Notes: generated by a model from the sequence alone, not told the origin. Shown: positions 1 to 10,599, counted from the stretch's first letter. The stretch is DNA of 52,500 bases from Chrysomallon squamiferum (GCA_012295275.1 CM022676.1:18452485-18504984), one strand, 5' to 3'. Translations and numbers: made by a program.

Positions 1-532
1 AGTAATAGAGTAGAAGAAGTGGAATAAACAAAGGAAGAAGAAGAAGAAAAAGACGTGGTAGTAGCAGTAGTAATTATAGAAGTAAATATAGAATAAACCA
101 CTGATAATAATTGTATCAGAAATAACAGTGGAGGTTATAGTAGCAGAAGAACTGGTTTTAGTGTTTGTGTGAATAGTATGTATTAGGAGGAGTATCATTA
201 GTACTAGTAGTAGAAAAGGAGTAATAGTAAAAATAGTAGCATAATCAGCAGTAATAGTAGTAGTAGTTTTTGTGGTAGTAGTAATAGTAGTAGTACTCAT
301 AGAGGTAGTACTAATAATAATTAGTAGTGATAGAAGTATTAGTAATCGCATTGGTAGTAACAGTAGTTGTAATAACAGTAGTATCATTATCAATCTAATA
401 CAGCTACGATTAGTGATAATAACAACGATAGTGACTAAACTAAATCTCATAAGTTTTATTACAACAACACTAACTCATTTAATTAATTAATTATTTGGAA
501 ATAAAAAAAAATATGTTTTTCTTTTGTTACAG
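1..532. repeat. degenerate GTA/TAG/AAT trinucleotide-rich tract
   Basis: A purine-rich, then AGT/TAG-rich, low-complexity stretch without a recognisable domain in any frame. It lies directly upstream of the first visible exon of gene A and most likely belongs to an intron, because the next exon has a phase-1 acceptor at 531-532 after a TTTTCTTTTGTTACAG-like tract. Confidence 0.6.
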
Positions 533-886
533 TTCTAGGAGTAAAGTTTGGATTGTTTCACGTGATACCTGTACTAAAAGGTGAAATGATGTTTATGTCG
601 TGTCGTGTACTCGAGTCACAGAATCTGACTTCTGATATAAAGTTTGTACATAAAACACAAACTGATAACACCACAGTGTGTGACTGTGTACAGAGAGGAG
701 ACACGTGTAACTGTAACAGTACACAAAGTTACATTTGTAGATGTGCAACACAGACAAACAAAGCTAACAGCGAGTATAAAGACTACACAGTTTCTAAGTA
801 CCACACAACTGAAAATGACACTGGAGTCTGGTGTTGTGGATCTGATCAACTTGAAGTGTGGAGTGAACCAGAAGTTGGTGTAATAT
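533..886 (+). CDS. Gene A exon: Cys-rich Ig-like (V-type) domain 1
   Basis: The acceptor is GTTACAG (531-532) and the donor is T|GTAAGA at 887; phase 1 in and out. The reading frame gives [16 protein letters not shown] at the start, FMSCRV as the B-strand Cys, and [10 protein letters not shown] as the D-x-G-x-W-C F-strand signature with Trp in place of Tyr. Between them lie extra paired cysteines (CDC, CNC, CRC), so several disulphides beyond the canonical one are likely. NTT, NST and NDT sequons suggest N-glycosylation. The domain call rests on spacing and the F-strand motif; the exact Ig set is uncertain. Confidence 0.7.
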
Positions 887-1214
887 GTAAGAAAATATTT
901 ATCATTACTGTAAAAAAAACAAAAAAAACAACAACCCAAAAACAACAACAAGAGGCAAAAGAAAACATTTACTCACAGGCATATGCACACAAAACGACAA
1001 CAATAATTTAAGTAATATTATCTTACAATTATAAAGAAAAACAACAACATCTGATACATACATCTTTATGTATGTACACAAACAACACTTTTGTTATTGC
1101 TTTTCTTATTATTATTCTTATTACTATTTTGTTGCTGTTCTTATTGCTATTAGTATTGTTGTTGATGTTTCGTTGTCGTTGTTATTATTGTTAGCTTAGT
1201 AGTTGTTGTTTGTG

Positions 1215-1267
<53 letters not shown>

Positions 1268-1630
1268 TTCAGCTACAAATCCTGGTTTATCAGTATATTC
1301 CTGGACGGCTGTCATCAATCAAACTTTCACATTTGTTTGTTCTGTTATCAGAAATATTTATAAAGAAGATATCACATTTAAACGAGGTGATGAGAAAATT
1401 TGTACATGTAAATATAAAACACAAACATGTGAAACACACAGAGAGTCGACAGATAACTACAGATGTAAGTTTGTACAAACTTTGCTCACAGGTACACGTT
1501 ATTTAACCACTTACAGTTTGACTGTATCTTCATTTTCTGTCAACGACTATAAGTCATGGACTGAAAAATGTAGCACTGAAAAAGTATTATTATTATTAAG
1601 ATTAACTCCATTACACCAATTATTATTGAG

Positions 1631-1689
<59 letters not shown>

Positions 1690-4600
1690 TTAAATGGAGA
1701 CTAAGTAGCCAATTTTAAGATATTTGTTCACATCATAGCTGTTGATGCATTATCACTTTAGATTACAATAAAGAGTTTGATAGGTTATCGCAATCAAGAT
1801 CTTTTTGAGGTACACTTATGTGACAGGGTAAGGGAACAATGAGCCGTCCTATGACCCATGATCTCAGTCAGAGAAAATAGCTAGAAACAAGACTAACGCA
1901 TTTTTCAAAAATTATTTCTTTATAAATTTCATCGCAGATGCACCTACTGTATAAACTAATGAGCGAATTACATTTTCAACACAGTCACCTTTATGCTTAG
2001 TCTTTTCAAATACACTGCGTGGTATTAACTTGGTGTCCATGGTTTCACTGCAGTTTCAGAGTTACAAACTAATACTGAATCTATCACAATTAAACCCGTC
2101 ATAACTGACACTCAACTCTACGATTCCCTTCTGCATTTTAGTAGTTTCCACATCAAACTTAGGAAAGACACTCGACTGAGCTAATTATTTCCTTGTCAGA
2201 CTCAGTAATTGCACGTGACGTAATGTGCTGGGAGATGTTCTCAGAAATTTGACTACATGGTCCACTTCGTCAGCTTTGTTTGTGGTGTCATGACACTGAT
2301 GCAGTGAACAGTGTTCCACTTTAGGCATACTTAATAATCACACAATCACCTGACTTCGGTTCTTTGTCCTGAAATAGAACATGTGCATCTTAATGAGACT
2401 TCTGTCTGTCTTCTGTTCTTTCCTTACACGCATTCTTCTTATATCAGATACAACAATATATACGCAGAAGAAAAGTAATAGTAGTAATCAATTATCTATT
2501 AAAGAACACTGATTTCAGTGTTGTATTTTTATTGTTTTCAAATGCAGCGAGGGACAACGAGACACCTTCCTATTGGATCCCATAGAAATTTCACATTGTT
2601 CCCTCCATCACTTTCATTATGTTAGCACAGTGTACCAGAGAAAACTGTGGCTGATCGACTACAACTGCATTTAGCAGTCAAAGAAATACTAAATTAAATT
2701 AAAAAAATTAATAGTAGAACAGTAGTAGTTACAGTAAATGTAATAGATGTTGTCATCGTGGTGCTTACTATATGTATGTATACATGTGTGTACGTAAATG
2801 TATTTTTCAGGGTTACAAACACAGGATAATAAGATTAACGTAACAGAGGCATCAACAACAACAACAACGTCGACTCTGTTAGATACATCTGGCTCAAGAA
2901 GTAATGTATCTACCTAATTTATTTATGTATCTTTCTCTGTGTATATTAAACATATACGACCACAAATACAAAAGACAAAATGCACGTACCACTTCTATAA
3001 CAGATTCGGTATCTTTACTACTAAAAGTATACCTTTTCAATACAGAACTGTCAACTAGAGTTTTCTGTGTTCAGAAATAACAACAAACAAATTGTGTATT
3101 AATTATGAGTCGGATCATCTGTGGTATCAGTAAATCTAGACAGTCAGCACTAAATGGAAGCGATTATAATTATAAGTTAACCTTTTAATTAAAGATAAAA
3201 ATAAACATTATTGTTGGTATTAAGGTTTGGAAAATAACAAAAAATCTTTACTAATGTGACACTAAGAACACAAAAAATGATTCAGTCAGCAATGATGCAA
3301 CTTGTGATATTTTCATTTGGCACAAGTTTTTTTGTCAAATTACTGTTAACACTGAAAGAAGGAATACGGACAATTGCTCACTAAAAGCTGATGATTTTTC
3401 TCCTTCTTCAATAACATTTTATTTTAGGTTGTGGTATGTGTGTGTAGATGGATCGGTTGCTGTGCGAACCTCATAAATAAATAATCAAAATAAACAAGTT
3501 AAAATTACTTCTAAATCAACTATATAAAAAAAAAATAATATTGATAATTAAGTGATTTTGTGTAATTAACATAACTTTAAAGAAATTTTATTAATAACAA
3601 ATCTACACTAATAAACACAAAGAAGCATACATATATAGAGACACGCACACAAACACATAGACACACATGGATATAATCAATACAGACTTCACTGGTTACC
3701 AGCATTACATTGAACAAACTAGCCAGTTGTATTACACATAGACTTGGACACGGTACATCGATTACAAAGGAAATGTCTGCTTTGGGGTTTTGCAGTTTAA
3801 CACACATTCAAATCACAGACTTTGGAATCTATCAAGTTCTAGATTCAAATTGATCTACTCGGAAAAATCTTGTGGATAATTTCATAGTTTTCCTTTGCAT
3901 TTTTCTATTAATTTGACCTTTCAATCACTTTTTGGTTGTTCTTGTTCATTATCTTGTTCTTTTTTGCCTTCTTGTTTTCAAATGTACAATTTCGTTATAT
4001 TTCTGATATCATCATGTTTTTCAACGTCACCTGACCTGACTATCTTCTTGCCTACAAGGTCCACCAAGCATTCCTTCCAATGTGAACATAAAGAGAATCA
4101 GCTCTTCTGCCATCTCAGTGTCTTGGACAGAGGAATTTAACGGCGGCTTCATGCAAACATTCATTGTACAGTACAGAGAAAGCACGTCAACACACTGGAA
4201 CAACGTCACAGAGAAATTTCTAGAACGAGGTCTACACACAACCCATACAACAGTGATAGCATCTCTGAAATCAGACACGAAGTATCTTGTGAGGATTTTG
4301 GCTTGTAACAAATACGGAGTTAAAGATTTTACAGAAGAGACGGATATTGTAACAGCAGGTACATATATATTAATAACAAGGTAAAAGGTACGTTAGTACA
4401 GTTGTGCATCATATCATCTTATTTGCTTTCAGTCTTGTTAGACTTTTTTTTTACCAGAAACGTTTGTGAAATCGCCACTTATTTTACGTTATCTTCTACA
4501 TTTGAAACAAATTTATATATACATATGTATATATATGTATATAATGCAGAGACACCAATATTAACAATACAGCTTTATTCTGTTGTTGTTTTTTTTTTTT

Positions 4601-6119
4601 TTTTTTTTGTTGCCTAAACCGGTATACGGTTTGTATTTGTATCTAACTGGAAACACCTTTTTAATTTCTTGGCAGCCGTTTACACACTGTAAACGAATTG
4701 TTTTTAACAACTTTAAGACTCAGATCATCAAAGTTGGCCTACCCCCCCCCACAGCAATTCCACTCAGTGACTGAATTATTCATTAGGGGAAAATACGGCT
4801 GTTATTTTCATTTTTTCCTTCTGTTTGGATGTACTTGGTGTTGTTTTCTGTTTATTTTATTGATTTATTGTTTCTTTTTTTTTCTCTGCAAGATTCAAAT
4901 ATGTTGCATCCATGTCTTCCTCCAGAGGACTCAGTGTTATTTTTCTTGGAAGAATTAAATGTCTGAGGCTCAGTTGAACCTTTCTCTCAACTTTCCATGT
5001 AGCACATTCACGTTATTAAATTTACTTTGTTTCATGTTTGCATGCTTTGGTTTCATCGTTTAACTGGTCACAGAGGACAAAAGTCCTCTTTGGAATGTAG
5101 AGTTGAACAAGTCAGTTAGATACACTGACCTGATATCAGTGTATTCATTGGAATGAGTTCGTTGTTCTATCGAATGTTAAATCTCTTCACTGATGTTACA
5201 TCTTAAGGAGACAGATTATAAAGGGTTTCGTTATTGTCAAGTTCAGACAACTCTCGAGATTTTACCACTCCCTTGGTAGAATTAAGGGAAGAATTCGCTT
5301 TTTATTATTATTAAATTTTGTTCACGGATTCTTACTGCCAGACGATAGTGAATCAGAAGGTTCGATGTCGACTTTTTAAGGGTCCGATCAATTTTTGTTG
5401 TTGTTTGTTTTGGACCTCTATTTGGTTCTATATAATTCACCAGTCACCAACTCGAACAAGGGACTGTTGCGCGTAACCTCCAGTGAGACATGACAAGGAA
5501 ACATGTTTGATATACTTGTACAAAATACATTGAATCAACTTTATAACCCCAGCCACCGCACCGAGAACAGCATACATAGGAACTCTGAACAAAAGTGATG
5601 TATTGTTAATTACTTGGTTGCAGACATTAACCATGACGAAATAAGGCGACTCATACAAATGTTCACCCTTGCACCACTTTTATAGCTCCTTTATTTTTGT
5701 TCCTTCCTTTGTTCTATCATATTGTGTAAGCTTTATATGTTTGTGTATTTACTGTAGCATAATATGTACCCATTTAGTCTGTATTTTCTTACAGTGTACA
5801 CGTTTCAAATTCGAATACCTTTTTATAGTACATCTGTATTCAGTTTAACAAGTGTTATTTCAGATGACGAGTCTAATGAAAATGTGATAGCAGCGGCTGT
5901 TGGATCTGGATCAGGAATTCTCGTCTTAACTCTTCTTGTTATTGGAATTAATTTCATATGTCGTAGACTGAAAAAAGGTTCATACTTTTGTTTCTTTGCT
6001 GTGTTATTTGTAATCTACGAACGTGCATTTGAGTGCATCTTCTTCTGGGTGTGTATGTGCTTATGTACATGTATGTGTGTGTGTGTGTGTGTGTGTGAGT
6101 CTGAGATTTAGCAGCTTTT

Positions 6120-6165
<46 letters not shown>

Positions 6166-6299
6166 AAGAGAGAGAGTTATGTATCAGTAAAACAATTTGA
6201 AAGAAGAAAGAAATACATTTTGTAAGAAGAAAAATTATAATAATTATATGCAATTTCAGAACTATCATCTTCATCTTTTTTATTATTATTATTATTGTA

Positions 6300-6380
<81 letters not shown>

Positions 6381-7522
6381 TTTAATATTATAAAATAACT
6401 GATCTTGTTTCGATTATTTTATTTAATGTAACAAATACTGTGATAATTTTTACCAGATGACTTCATCTGTATTATGCTTTTGTGGAAACCATTTTTACAT
6501 TTAGGAACTTTACTAACAATAAATAAGAATTCTAATTTTTTGTTTTATTATTATTAGTTTTTTATTATTTGTTTTTAGTTTACACCTGCAATTTTCATTT
6601 AAATCTTGTTTTTCAGGAAATGGAAAAGACAAACATGAGTATGAAAAAAGGTAATGTTAAGTGACAGTACAGGTGAATATAGTTTTGAAAAATTTCGTAG
6701 CTGTGTTGATACATATATGTCCTCCTTTATAGCAGTGATTACACATTTCAGTCCTTAAACGAGTATATTTATTATGCAAATGAAAGGTTAAAAGTCTGCT
6801 GATAAAACATCCTATCCTGTTTTAATGAAGATGACATTCTAACGTCCACAATTCAGAGGTTCAATGATCGGTTAATCTCTAAATGTAAGCAGTTCTCGAT
6901 TGGTGTCCGAAATATTTCTGTGTTAGCCTGTGGTTTGTTGACGATCAAGGGTGAGATGACATATCTCTGGTCAAGGGAACACTAGGCCGTCGTGGTCAGT
7001 TGTGTTAATGAAATTTTGCACTGTTTTCAAGGTATCTTAAATGTACTGATTCATTAATGCATCTGTCTCCGAAGTGAGAAAAAGACTGACAGATCCAAAA
7101 TGTGTTACACAAATTTCGTGATAACCATATTATATGATGGTGATCTACAAGAAGATAATTTTTATGATATGATGTTTGCTGCTTTCAAACTCGAAGTTTG
7201 AGCACCGAGTTCCCTTTAAGAGAGAGACCGAAGAGATCCATCACTAGCTAGATCCTAGTTTTCTATTTAGATAACTCGACTGACTTGTAGCTGAATCCAG
7301 TATATATAAACGTCACTGTCAAATTTATGTACTAATTTTCCCATCTTTCTAACAAAGAGTAAGTGTATTTTTTGTGTGTTTGTGTACGATGTCTGATTCT
7401 AATATATCTATATATGATGTCTATTTTATCTATTTTATATTATTATCCAACAATCCACAGTTACATTGTTTGGTAATTTCTTTTTTAATTAATTTCAAAG
7501 TTTATTTCATTTTATATCATTA

Positions 7523-7597
<75 letters not shown>

Positions 7598-8432
7598 ATC
7601 ATTTGACTGTTAATTGTAAGAAGGCCCTATGTAAATTTTATATTAAAATTAAAAAAATGAATTCACGTAGACATTTTGTCTGTTTCAAATCACAGAACTG
7701 ATCCAGAACCGCAGTCTCCAACATACGAAAATCTTCCTTCTGAACCGGGTAGGTGCAACATTTTCTTAATAGCAATTTGAATACGCCTTACTTTACTAAA
7801 CAGTTTTCAATTCTGAAGGTTCAGTATATATTAACACTCCTGTCAAGGCAATCAGGAAAAAATCGAGGAAGGTACACAAGGAAGTAAAAAATGATCCAGT
7901 AAAGAAGGGGCCTGAAAAAAATATTATGAAATAGTAATGACATAAAATGTTGTCATTTATACACAGGGCTAAGAACGTCTAAGGTTATTTTGTATTACAT
8001 GATTAATTAGTAGAACTAATTTGTATTATCTCTTCAGATATGCTAGTATAAAATTTAGCATCTTTCTATGATAAATACAGATTATTTGTAAATTAATATT
8101 TTTCAGTGTGATATATTTTATCAGCGCCACAGATTAGTATTTGTCTTTCTAGTTGTAAATAGCAACCTAGTGATGCTACTCTGTCACTTTTCATATTTTC
8201 TCTTTTTAATTCTCTGTACATTTTATTACTTATGGTTTATTAATGCAGTTTTGTTTGACTGTTTCTTCTACGTTTAACTACCGATGTATGCATGATTATT
8301 TCAGAAAGGTAACAAAACCATTTAAACATGTCTTATTTATTCTGTGTAGGTAACAACGCAGAACGAAGTGGGTCATCTGAGCAGCATCCGTATGAAGTAT
8401 TTGGAGTCGATGATAATGGACCAAAATATTAA
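533..8432 (+). CDS. Gene A (5' partial): Ig-Ig-hinge-FN3-TM receptor with tyrosine-motif tail, spliced
   Basis: Spliced model with exons 533-886, 1273-1569, 2811-2900, 4059-4358, 5864-5977, 6617-6650, 7696-7748 and 8350-8432. All junctions are GT-AG and all phases match: 1-1 for Ig, hinge, FN3 and TM, 1-2 for the juxtamembrane exon, 2-1 for the first tail exon, and phase 1 into the last exon. The product would be a type I single-pass plasma-membrane protein with two Cys-rich Ig-like domains, a Thr-rich linker, one FN3 domain, a TM helix followed by RRLKK, and a cytoplasmic tail with TYENL and PYEVF. The signal peptide and any N-terminal domains are outside the window. The 3' half is a tandem paralog of gene B. 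Role (inferred): cell-surface recognition or adhesion receptor signalling through SH2-domain proteins. I do not recognise a named orthologue. Confidence 0.75.
887..1272 (+). other. Gene A intron between the Ig-like exons
   Basis: AT-rich intron ending in a (TTA)n tract (1217-1265) immediately before the acceptor, ATATTTCAG at 1264-1272. The reading frame stays open from 887 to 1011 past the donor, but this part is low-complexity Lys/Thr/Gln and looks like intron read-through. Confidence 0.6.
1217..1265. repeat. (TTA)n microsatellite
   Basis: About 16 TTA repeats that double as the pyrimidine-biased region upstream of the Ig-2 acceptor. Length change here could affect splicing of that exon. 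Confidence 0.9.
1273..1569 (+). CDS. Gene A exon: Cys-rich Ig-like domain 2
   Basis: Enters in phase 1 after TTTCAG. Motifs in order are [10 protein letters not shown] (B-strand Cys), [39 protein letters not shown] and TEKC. The C-x-C and extra Cys positions resemble domain 1, so the two probably arose by duplication. The donor is inferred at T|GTAGCA (1570): it is weak, but it restores phase 1 into the hinge exon and lies at the same 'Cys codon' position as the donors of the other Ig exons (T|GTAAG at 887, T|GTAAG at 29421, T|GTAAT at 31311). The open frame then runs into another (TTA)n tract, which I read as intron. Confidence 0.65.
1633..1690. repeat. (TTA)n microsatellite
   Basis: About 19 copies in the intron just downstream of the Ig-2 exon. 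Confidence 0.9.
1691..2810 (+). other. Gene A intron, no other feature seen
   Basis: Unique AT-rich sequence. I found no domain, open frame or RNA gene on either strand. It ends with a TATTTTTCAG acceptor at 2801-2810. Confidence 0.5.
2811..2900 (+). CDS. Gene A exon: Thr/Ser-rich hinge
   Basis: Ninety nucleotides with phase 1 on both sides, acceptor TTTTTCAG and donor A|GTAATG at 2901. It encodes [14 protein letters not shown], then a run of five Thr, then [10 protein letters not shown]. The Thr/Ser run suggests an O-glycosylated stalk between the Ig and FN3 regions. The other two frames contain stops, which supports this reading. Confidence 0.6.
2901..4058 (+). other. Gene A intron carrying a decayed Ig exon
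   Basis: AT-rich intron. Apart from the pseudo-exon at 3686-3856, I see no gene. It ends with the acceptor CCTACAAG before the FN3 exon; the last 60 bases match the same position in gene B. Confidence 0.5.
3686..3856 (+). pseudogene. Decayed Ig exon (relic) in gene A
   Basis: After AATACAG a frame reads [11 protein letters not shown], and later [18 protein letters not shown], which fits the D-x-G-x-Y F-strand of an Ig domain with the Cys replaced. It sits where gene B has its second Ig exon (31032-31310), which begins [10 protein letters not shown]. The Ig-like frame is phase 0, not the phase 1 required here; the phase-1 frame hits a stop within about 20 codons, and no good donor follows. 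I therefore read it as a frameshifted, non-coding relic. Confidence 0.45.
4059..4358 (+). CDS. Gene A exon: FN3 domain
   Basis: A whole FN3 domain in a single phase 1-1 exon. It opens with [16 protein letters not shown], has the B-strand Trp in [12 protein letters not shown], and the F-strand Tyr in [14 protein letters not shown]. Acceptor CCTACAAG (4057-4058) and donor G|GTACAT (4359). Two NxT sequons (NVT and the first-strand region) suggest glycosylation. Almost every residue is shared with the gene B FN3 exon at 31812-32108, which is one codon shorter (SDTK versus SLK). Confidence 0.88.
4359..5863 (+). other. Gene A intron between FN3 and TM exons
   Basis: Contains a T-homopolymer (about 4590-4608), a decayed FN3-like stretch (4609-4800), and otherwise unique sequence. 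The minus-strand open frame at 5437-5658 has no recognisable domain. Confidence 0.5.
4609..4800 (+). pseudogene. Decayed FN3-like exon in gene A
   Basis: One frame reads [20 protein letters not shown] followed by QPFTH, then [12 protein letters not shown]. The pattern of P, hydrophobic strand, then ISW-QP matches the A-to-B strands of an FN3 domain. A run of C (4741-4750) and stops just after it break the frame, and no AG acceptor lies between the poly-T and the homology. Gene B has no obvious counterpart. Confidence 0.35.
5864..5977 (+). CDS. Gene A exon: transmembrane segment
   Basis: Phase 1-1, 114 nt. Acidic juxtamembrane residues DDESNEN are followed by a hydrophobic helix ([20 protein letters not shown] and GINFIC) and a basic stop-transfer RRLKK. 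Acceptor TTATTTCAG, donor G|GTTCAT. Same length and nearly the same protein as 33010-33123 in gene B. Confidence 0.88.
6072..6160. repeat. (GT)n and (GA)n microsatellites
   Basis: A GT dinucleotide run (about 6072-6096) followed by a GA run (6121-6160) in the intron after the TM exon. Confidence 0.85.
6279..6379. repeat. (TTA)n microsatellite shared by both paralogous introns
   Basis: About 100 bp of TTA in the intron between TM and juxtamembrane exons. Gene B has a similar tract at 33316-33421 in the same intron, so it probably predates the duplication. Confidence 0.9.
6617..6650 (+). CDS. Gene A exon: juxtamembrane microexon
   Basis: A 34-nt exon, phase 1 in and phase 2 out, between GTTTTTCAG and GTAATG. 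It encodes [12 protein letters not shown]. The paralogous exon in gene B (33579-33612) has exactly the same length and phases, which is the main support for so short an exon. Confidence 0.75.
6651..7695 (+). other. Gene A intron carrying the single-copy seed of the gene B minisatellite
   Basis: Homologous to gene B intron 12. It includes one copy of the 32-bp unit (about 6979-7023), then sequence through ATCTTAAATGT and AAGTGAGAAAA that also follows the array in gene B. Downstream it holds (TA)n and (GATA)n. Confidence 0.7.
7526..7596. repeat. (TA)n followed by (GATA)n
   Basis: A compound microsatellite about 100 bp upstream of the first tail exon of gene A. Confidence 0.9.
7696..7748 (+). 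CDS. Gene A exon: cytoplasmic tail with TYENL motif
   Basis: Fifty-three nucleotides, phase 2 in and phase 1 out, between AAATCACAG and GTAGGT. It encodes [18 protein letters not shown]. The Y-E-N-L core fits both YxxL and YxN (SH2-binding) patterns. The gene B counterpart (47390-47442) has the same length and reads TYDNL. Confidence 0.82.
7819..7934 (+). CDS. Gene A possible alternative terminal exon (YIN motif, Lys-rich)
   Basis: After CTGAAG (7813-7818) a phase-1 frame reads [17 protein letters not shown] and continues Lys-rich to a TAG at 7932-7934 (37 codons). Use of this exon instead of 8350-8432 would replace PYEVF by VYIN, a Grb2-type YxN motif, and a basic tail. The acceptor has a weak pyrimidine tract. 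Gene B keeps the homologous DNA (about 47510-47560), but there the AG is changed to TC and a TGA comes early. It could equally be non-functional intron sequence in both genes. Confidence 0.3.
8350..8432 (+). CDS. Gene A terminal exon: tail with PYEVF and stop
   Basis: Enters in phase 1 after TGTGTAG and encodes [20 protein letters not shown] and DDNGPKY, then TAA at 8430-8432. The [10 protein letters not shown] block is nearly identical to [10 protein letters not shown] in gene B, which fixes the frame. Compared with B, the tyrosine motif ends in Phe rather than Leu, and the gap to YENL is 18 residues. Confidence 0.82.
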
Positions 8433-8462
8433 AATATCTCTTTATAACTGTGTTTACTCAAA

Positions 8463-8464
8463 AC

Positions 8465-8513
<49 letters not shown>

Positions 8514-8551
8514 CATACACATACATACATACGTACGTACATACATAAATA

Positions 8552-8613
<62 letters not shown>
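8463..8613. repeat. (TA)n and (CATA)n microsatellites in the gene A 3' region
   Basis: Two long TA runs separated by CATA/CGTA repeats, starting 30 bases after the stop codon. They may be transcribed as 3' UTR. Confidence 0.9.
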
Positions 8614-8615
<2 letters not shown>

Positions 8616-8949
8616 GTTTTGTAGATACGTTCATTCATTCCTACATATACACATATAAGTACCGACATATATAGGTTAAACATAAAAAAAAACCCCATCT
8701 ATTTGCAGGATATGAAATGATATAATAATTATTCACTATTATTGATTTTTTAAAATCAAAACACCTAATTAAATATATATATATATCTTTTGCTTTTCAT
8801 ACAAAATCATGGTTAGACAAATTTGTTTTAAATGTGGTTTATTACTTGTATTGTGTTTACTTCAAGACAATGTAATATACAGTGCATATTTGTATAGTAT
8901 TTTATATTCTAAAATTAGTGTTTTTCTTTCAATTAACTGATACTGTACA

Positions 8950-9365
8950 GCATATAATTGCGATAAATCTGTAAAATTGTGATTAAACTATGTTTTTTTT
9001 CATAATCTAATTAATCTGTATATATTAAATTTGTGATAAACCTCTCTCTACTAAACTGCTACTTACTCTATGTCTTGTGAAATTGTGACTTAACTGTGTT
9101 TAGTAAAATTTGAATTACTCTATGTCCATTAAAATTGAGAATGAACTACATCTAGTGAAATTGTTATTAATCTGTCTAGTAAATTGTAAAGAGCTGTGGC
9201 TATTTCATTGTGATTTCATTTTGACCAGTAAAATTCTAATTAGTCTTTGTTTAGTAAAATTGTGAATAATATATGTCTAGTAAAACTGTTATTAAACTAT
9301 GCCTAGTAAGATTCTGATTAAACTATATCTAGTACAATTCTGATTAATTTGTTTCTGGTAGAAAC
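8950..9365. repeat. Degenerate tandem repeat, about 26-bp unit, downstream of gene A
   Basis: Imperfect repeats of a unit resembling CTATGTCTAGTAAAATT followed by GTGATTAA, more than ten copies. Gene B has a shorter version of the same repeat (48535-48630) at the same distance downstream of its stop codon, so the repeat was present before duplication and changed length later. Confidence 0.65.
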
Positions 9366-9962
9366 AGTGTATGACATTTATGTTTTGTACGAACAAATAA
9401 GTTAGATTTTTGACATGTTATCTAACTGATGACAATAATTTATAATATCCATGTGATACTAGAGCCCAGAGCAAGATGTCACTTAATTATTAGCCACACA
9501 ACACAAAACAGACGAAAATACGTTTACAGTCTTATTATTTGTTGTCATAACAAAATACAATCAAAATAATACTCAGTCATGAACATTATAACATATTTCT
9601 TTTCGTTACTGATAACAACAGTTGTGTAATCTCATTTATCACATTAACTTGCCTTTATCAGCAATATGTCCTAAGCATTTCCACAACAGTCAAATTCACA
9701 AAGTTTACTCCACTATGTATATCTATCGCAAGGCTGTCGTCTTCAAGTCGGTGCTATTTAAATGTTACGTTACTTAGCGGACGTCAAAGAAATCAACTAA
9801 ACACTGACTTACATCCGAACTAGTACGTCACTTAAATCACTGGTCAAAACCAGTCTATATAATGGTATACAATTAATTTAGTATTATCAGTTATACGTTA
9901 CACAGACACATGTATGTCATATTTGTCTACATAATAATCTATGGCATCATTTAAAAAAAGAA
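9366..9962. other. Duplicated downstream flank of gene A
   Basis: Aligns with 48630-49330 downstream of gene B; shared landmarks include GCAATATGTCCTAA, GTCTTCAAGTCG-TGCTATTTAAAT and AGCGGACGTCA. No coding frame is conserved, so this may be 3' UTR or a regulatory flank. It marks the 3' end of the segmental duplication. Confidence 0.6.
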
Positions 9963-10403
9963 ATTAAGTGTACTTTATGTAGAACACTATATCGATTTTA
10001 AGGTAGCAAAGAGTGAAATTAGGAAGAAATAACCACACTTTATTAGTAATAATAAGAAAATAAAATAAATAAACAAGACACTAACTGAACATTTTCGTCA
10101 CTGTATGATGAACTATGTAGGTGATAGCAACAGCTTCAATTAAGATATAACTGTAACATATCACTAGATAAATATATTTAACACATAAACACATAAAATA
10201 TAACTATAGAACAAGAATGTACGACAAAAAAATCAAGTTATAGCAGTAGAACATATAATGATTTGCAATGTTATATATTTAAATTTTAGTTAAAGTCGGA
10301 GTAATATAATTAACAAGAATTTTATCTTTCTTTCAGCTTTTATTTATGTACTGATTTATTAATTGCTATTTTCATCAGACTCTTCATCTTTCTAGTTATT
10401 CAT

Positions 10404-10427
10404 TTATTTGTTTGTTTATTTGTTTGT

Positions 10428-10490
<63 letters not shown>

Positions 10491-10499
10491 TTATTATTA

Positions 10500-10544
<45 letters not shown>

Positions 10545-10545
10545 T
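10404..10545. repeat. (TTTA)n / (TTA)n microsatellite
   Basis: About 140 bp of TTTA grading into TTA, next to the 3' side of the LINE relic. Confidence 0.9.
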
Positions 10546-10599
10546 ATTTTTTTTATTTATTTTTTTATTTTTTTTTAATAGCTCTCTCGCTTTCGTCTG

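Noticed and set aside
616-951. Minus-strand open frame over the Ig-1 exon
   Set aside because: It is the mirror of a well-supported plus-strand exon with domain motifs and splice sites; the translated product has no recognisable domain.
1570-1718. Extension of the Ig-2 exon to 1718
   Set aside because: The frame stays open only because it enters a (TTA)n tract (poly-Tyr). A phase-1 donor at 1570 joins properly to the hinge exon.
5437-5658. Minus-strand open frame in the FN3-TM intron
   Set aside because: A hydrophobic piece ([15 protein letters not shown]) is present, but no splice sites, signal peptide or family match could be seen.
8368-8658. Open frame through the TA repeats after gene A
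   Set aside because: It overlaps the true terminal exon in another frame and continues as Ile-Tyr repeats from a TA microsatellite.
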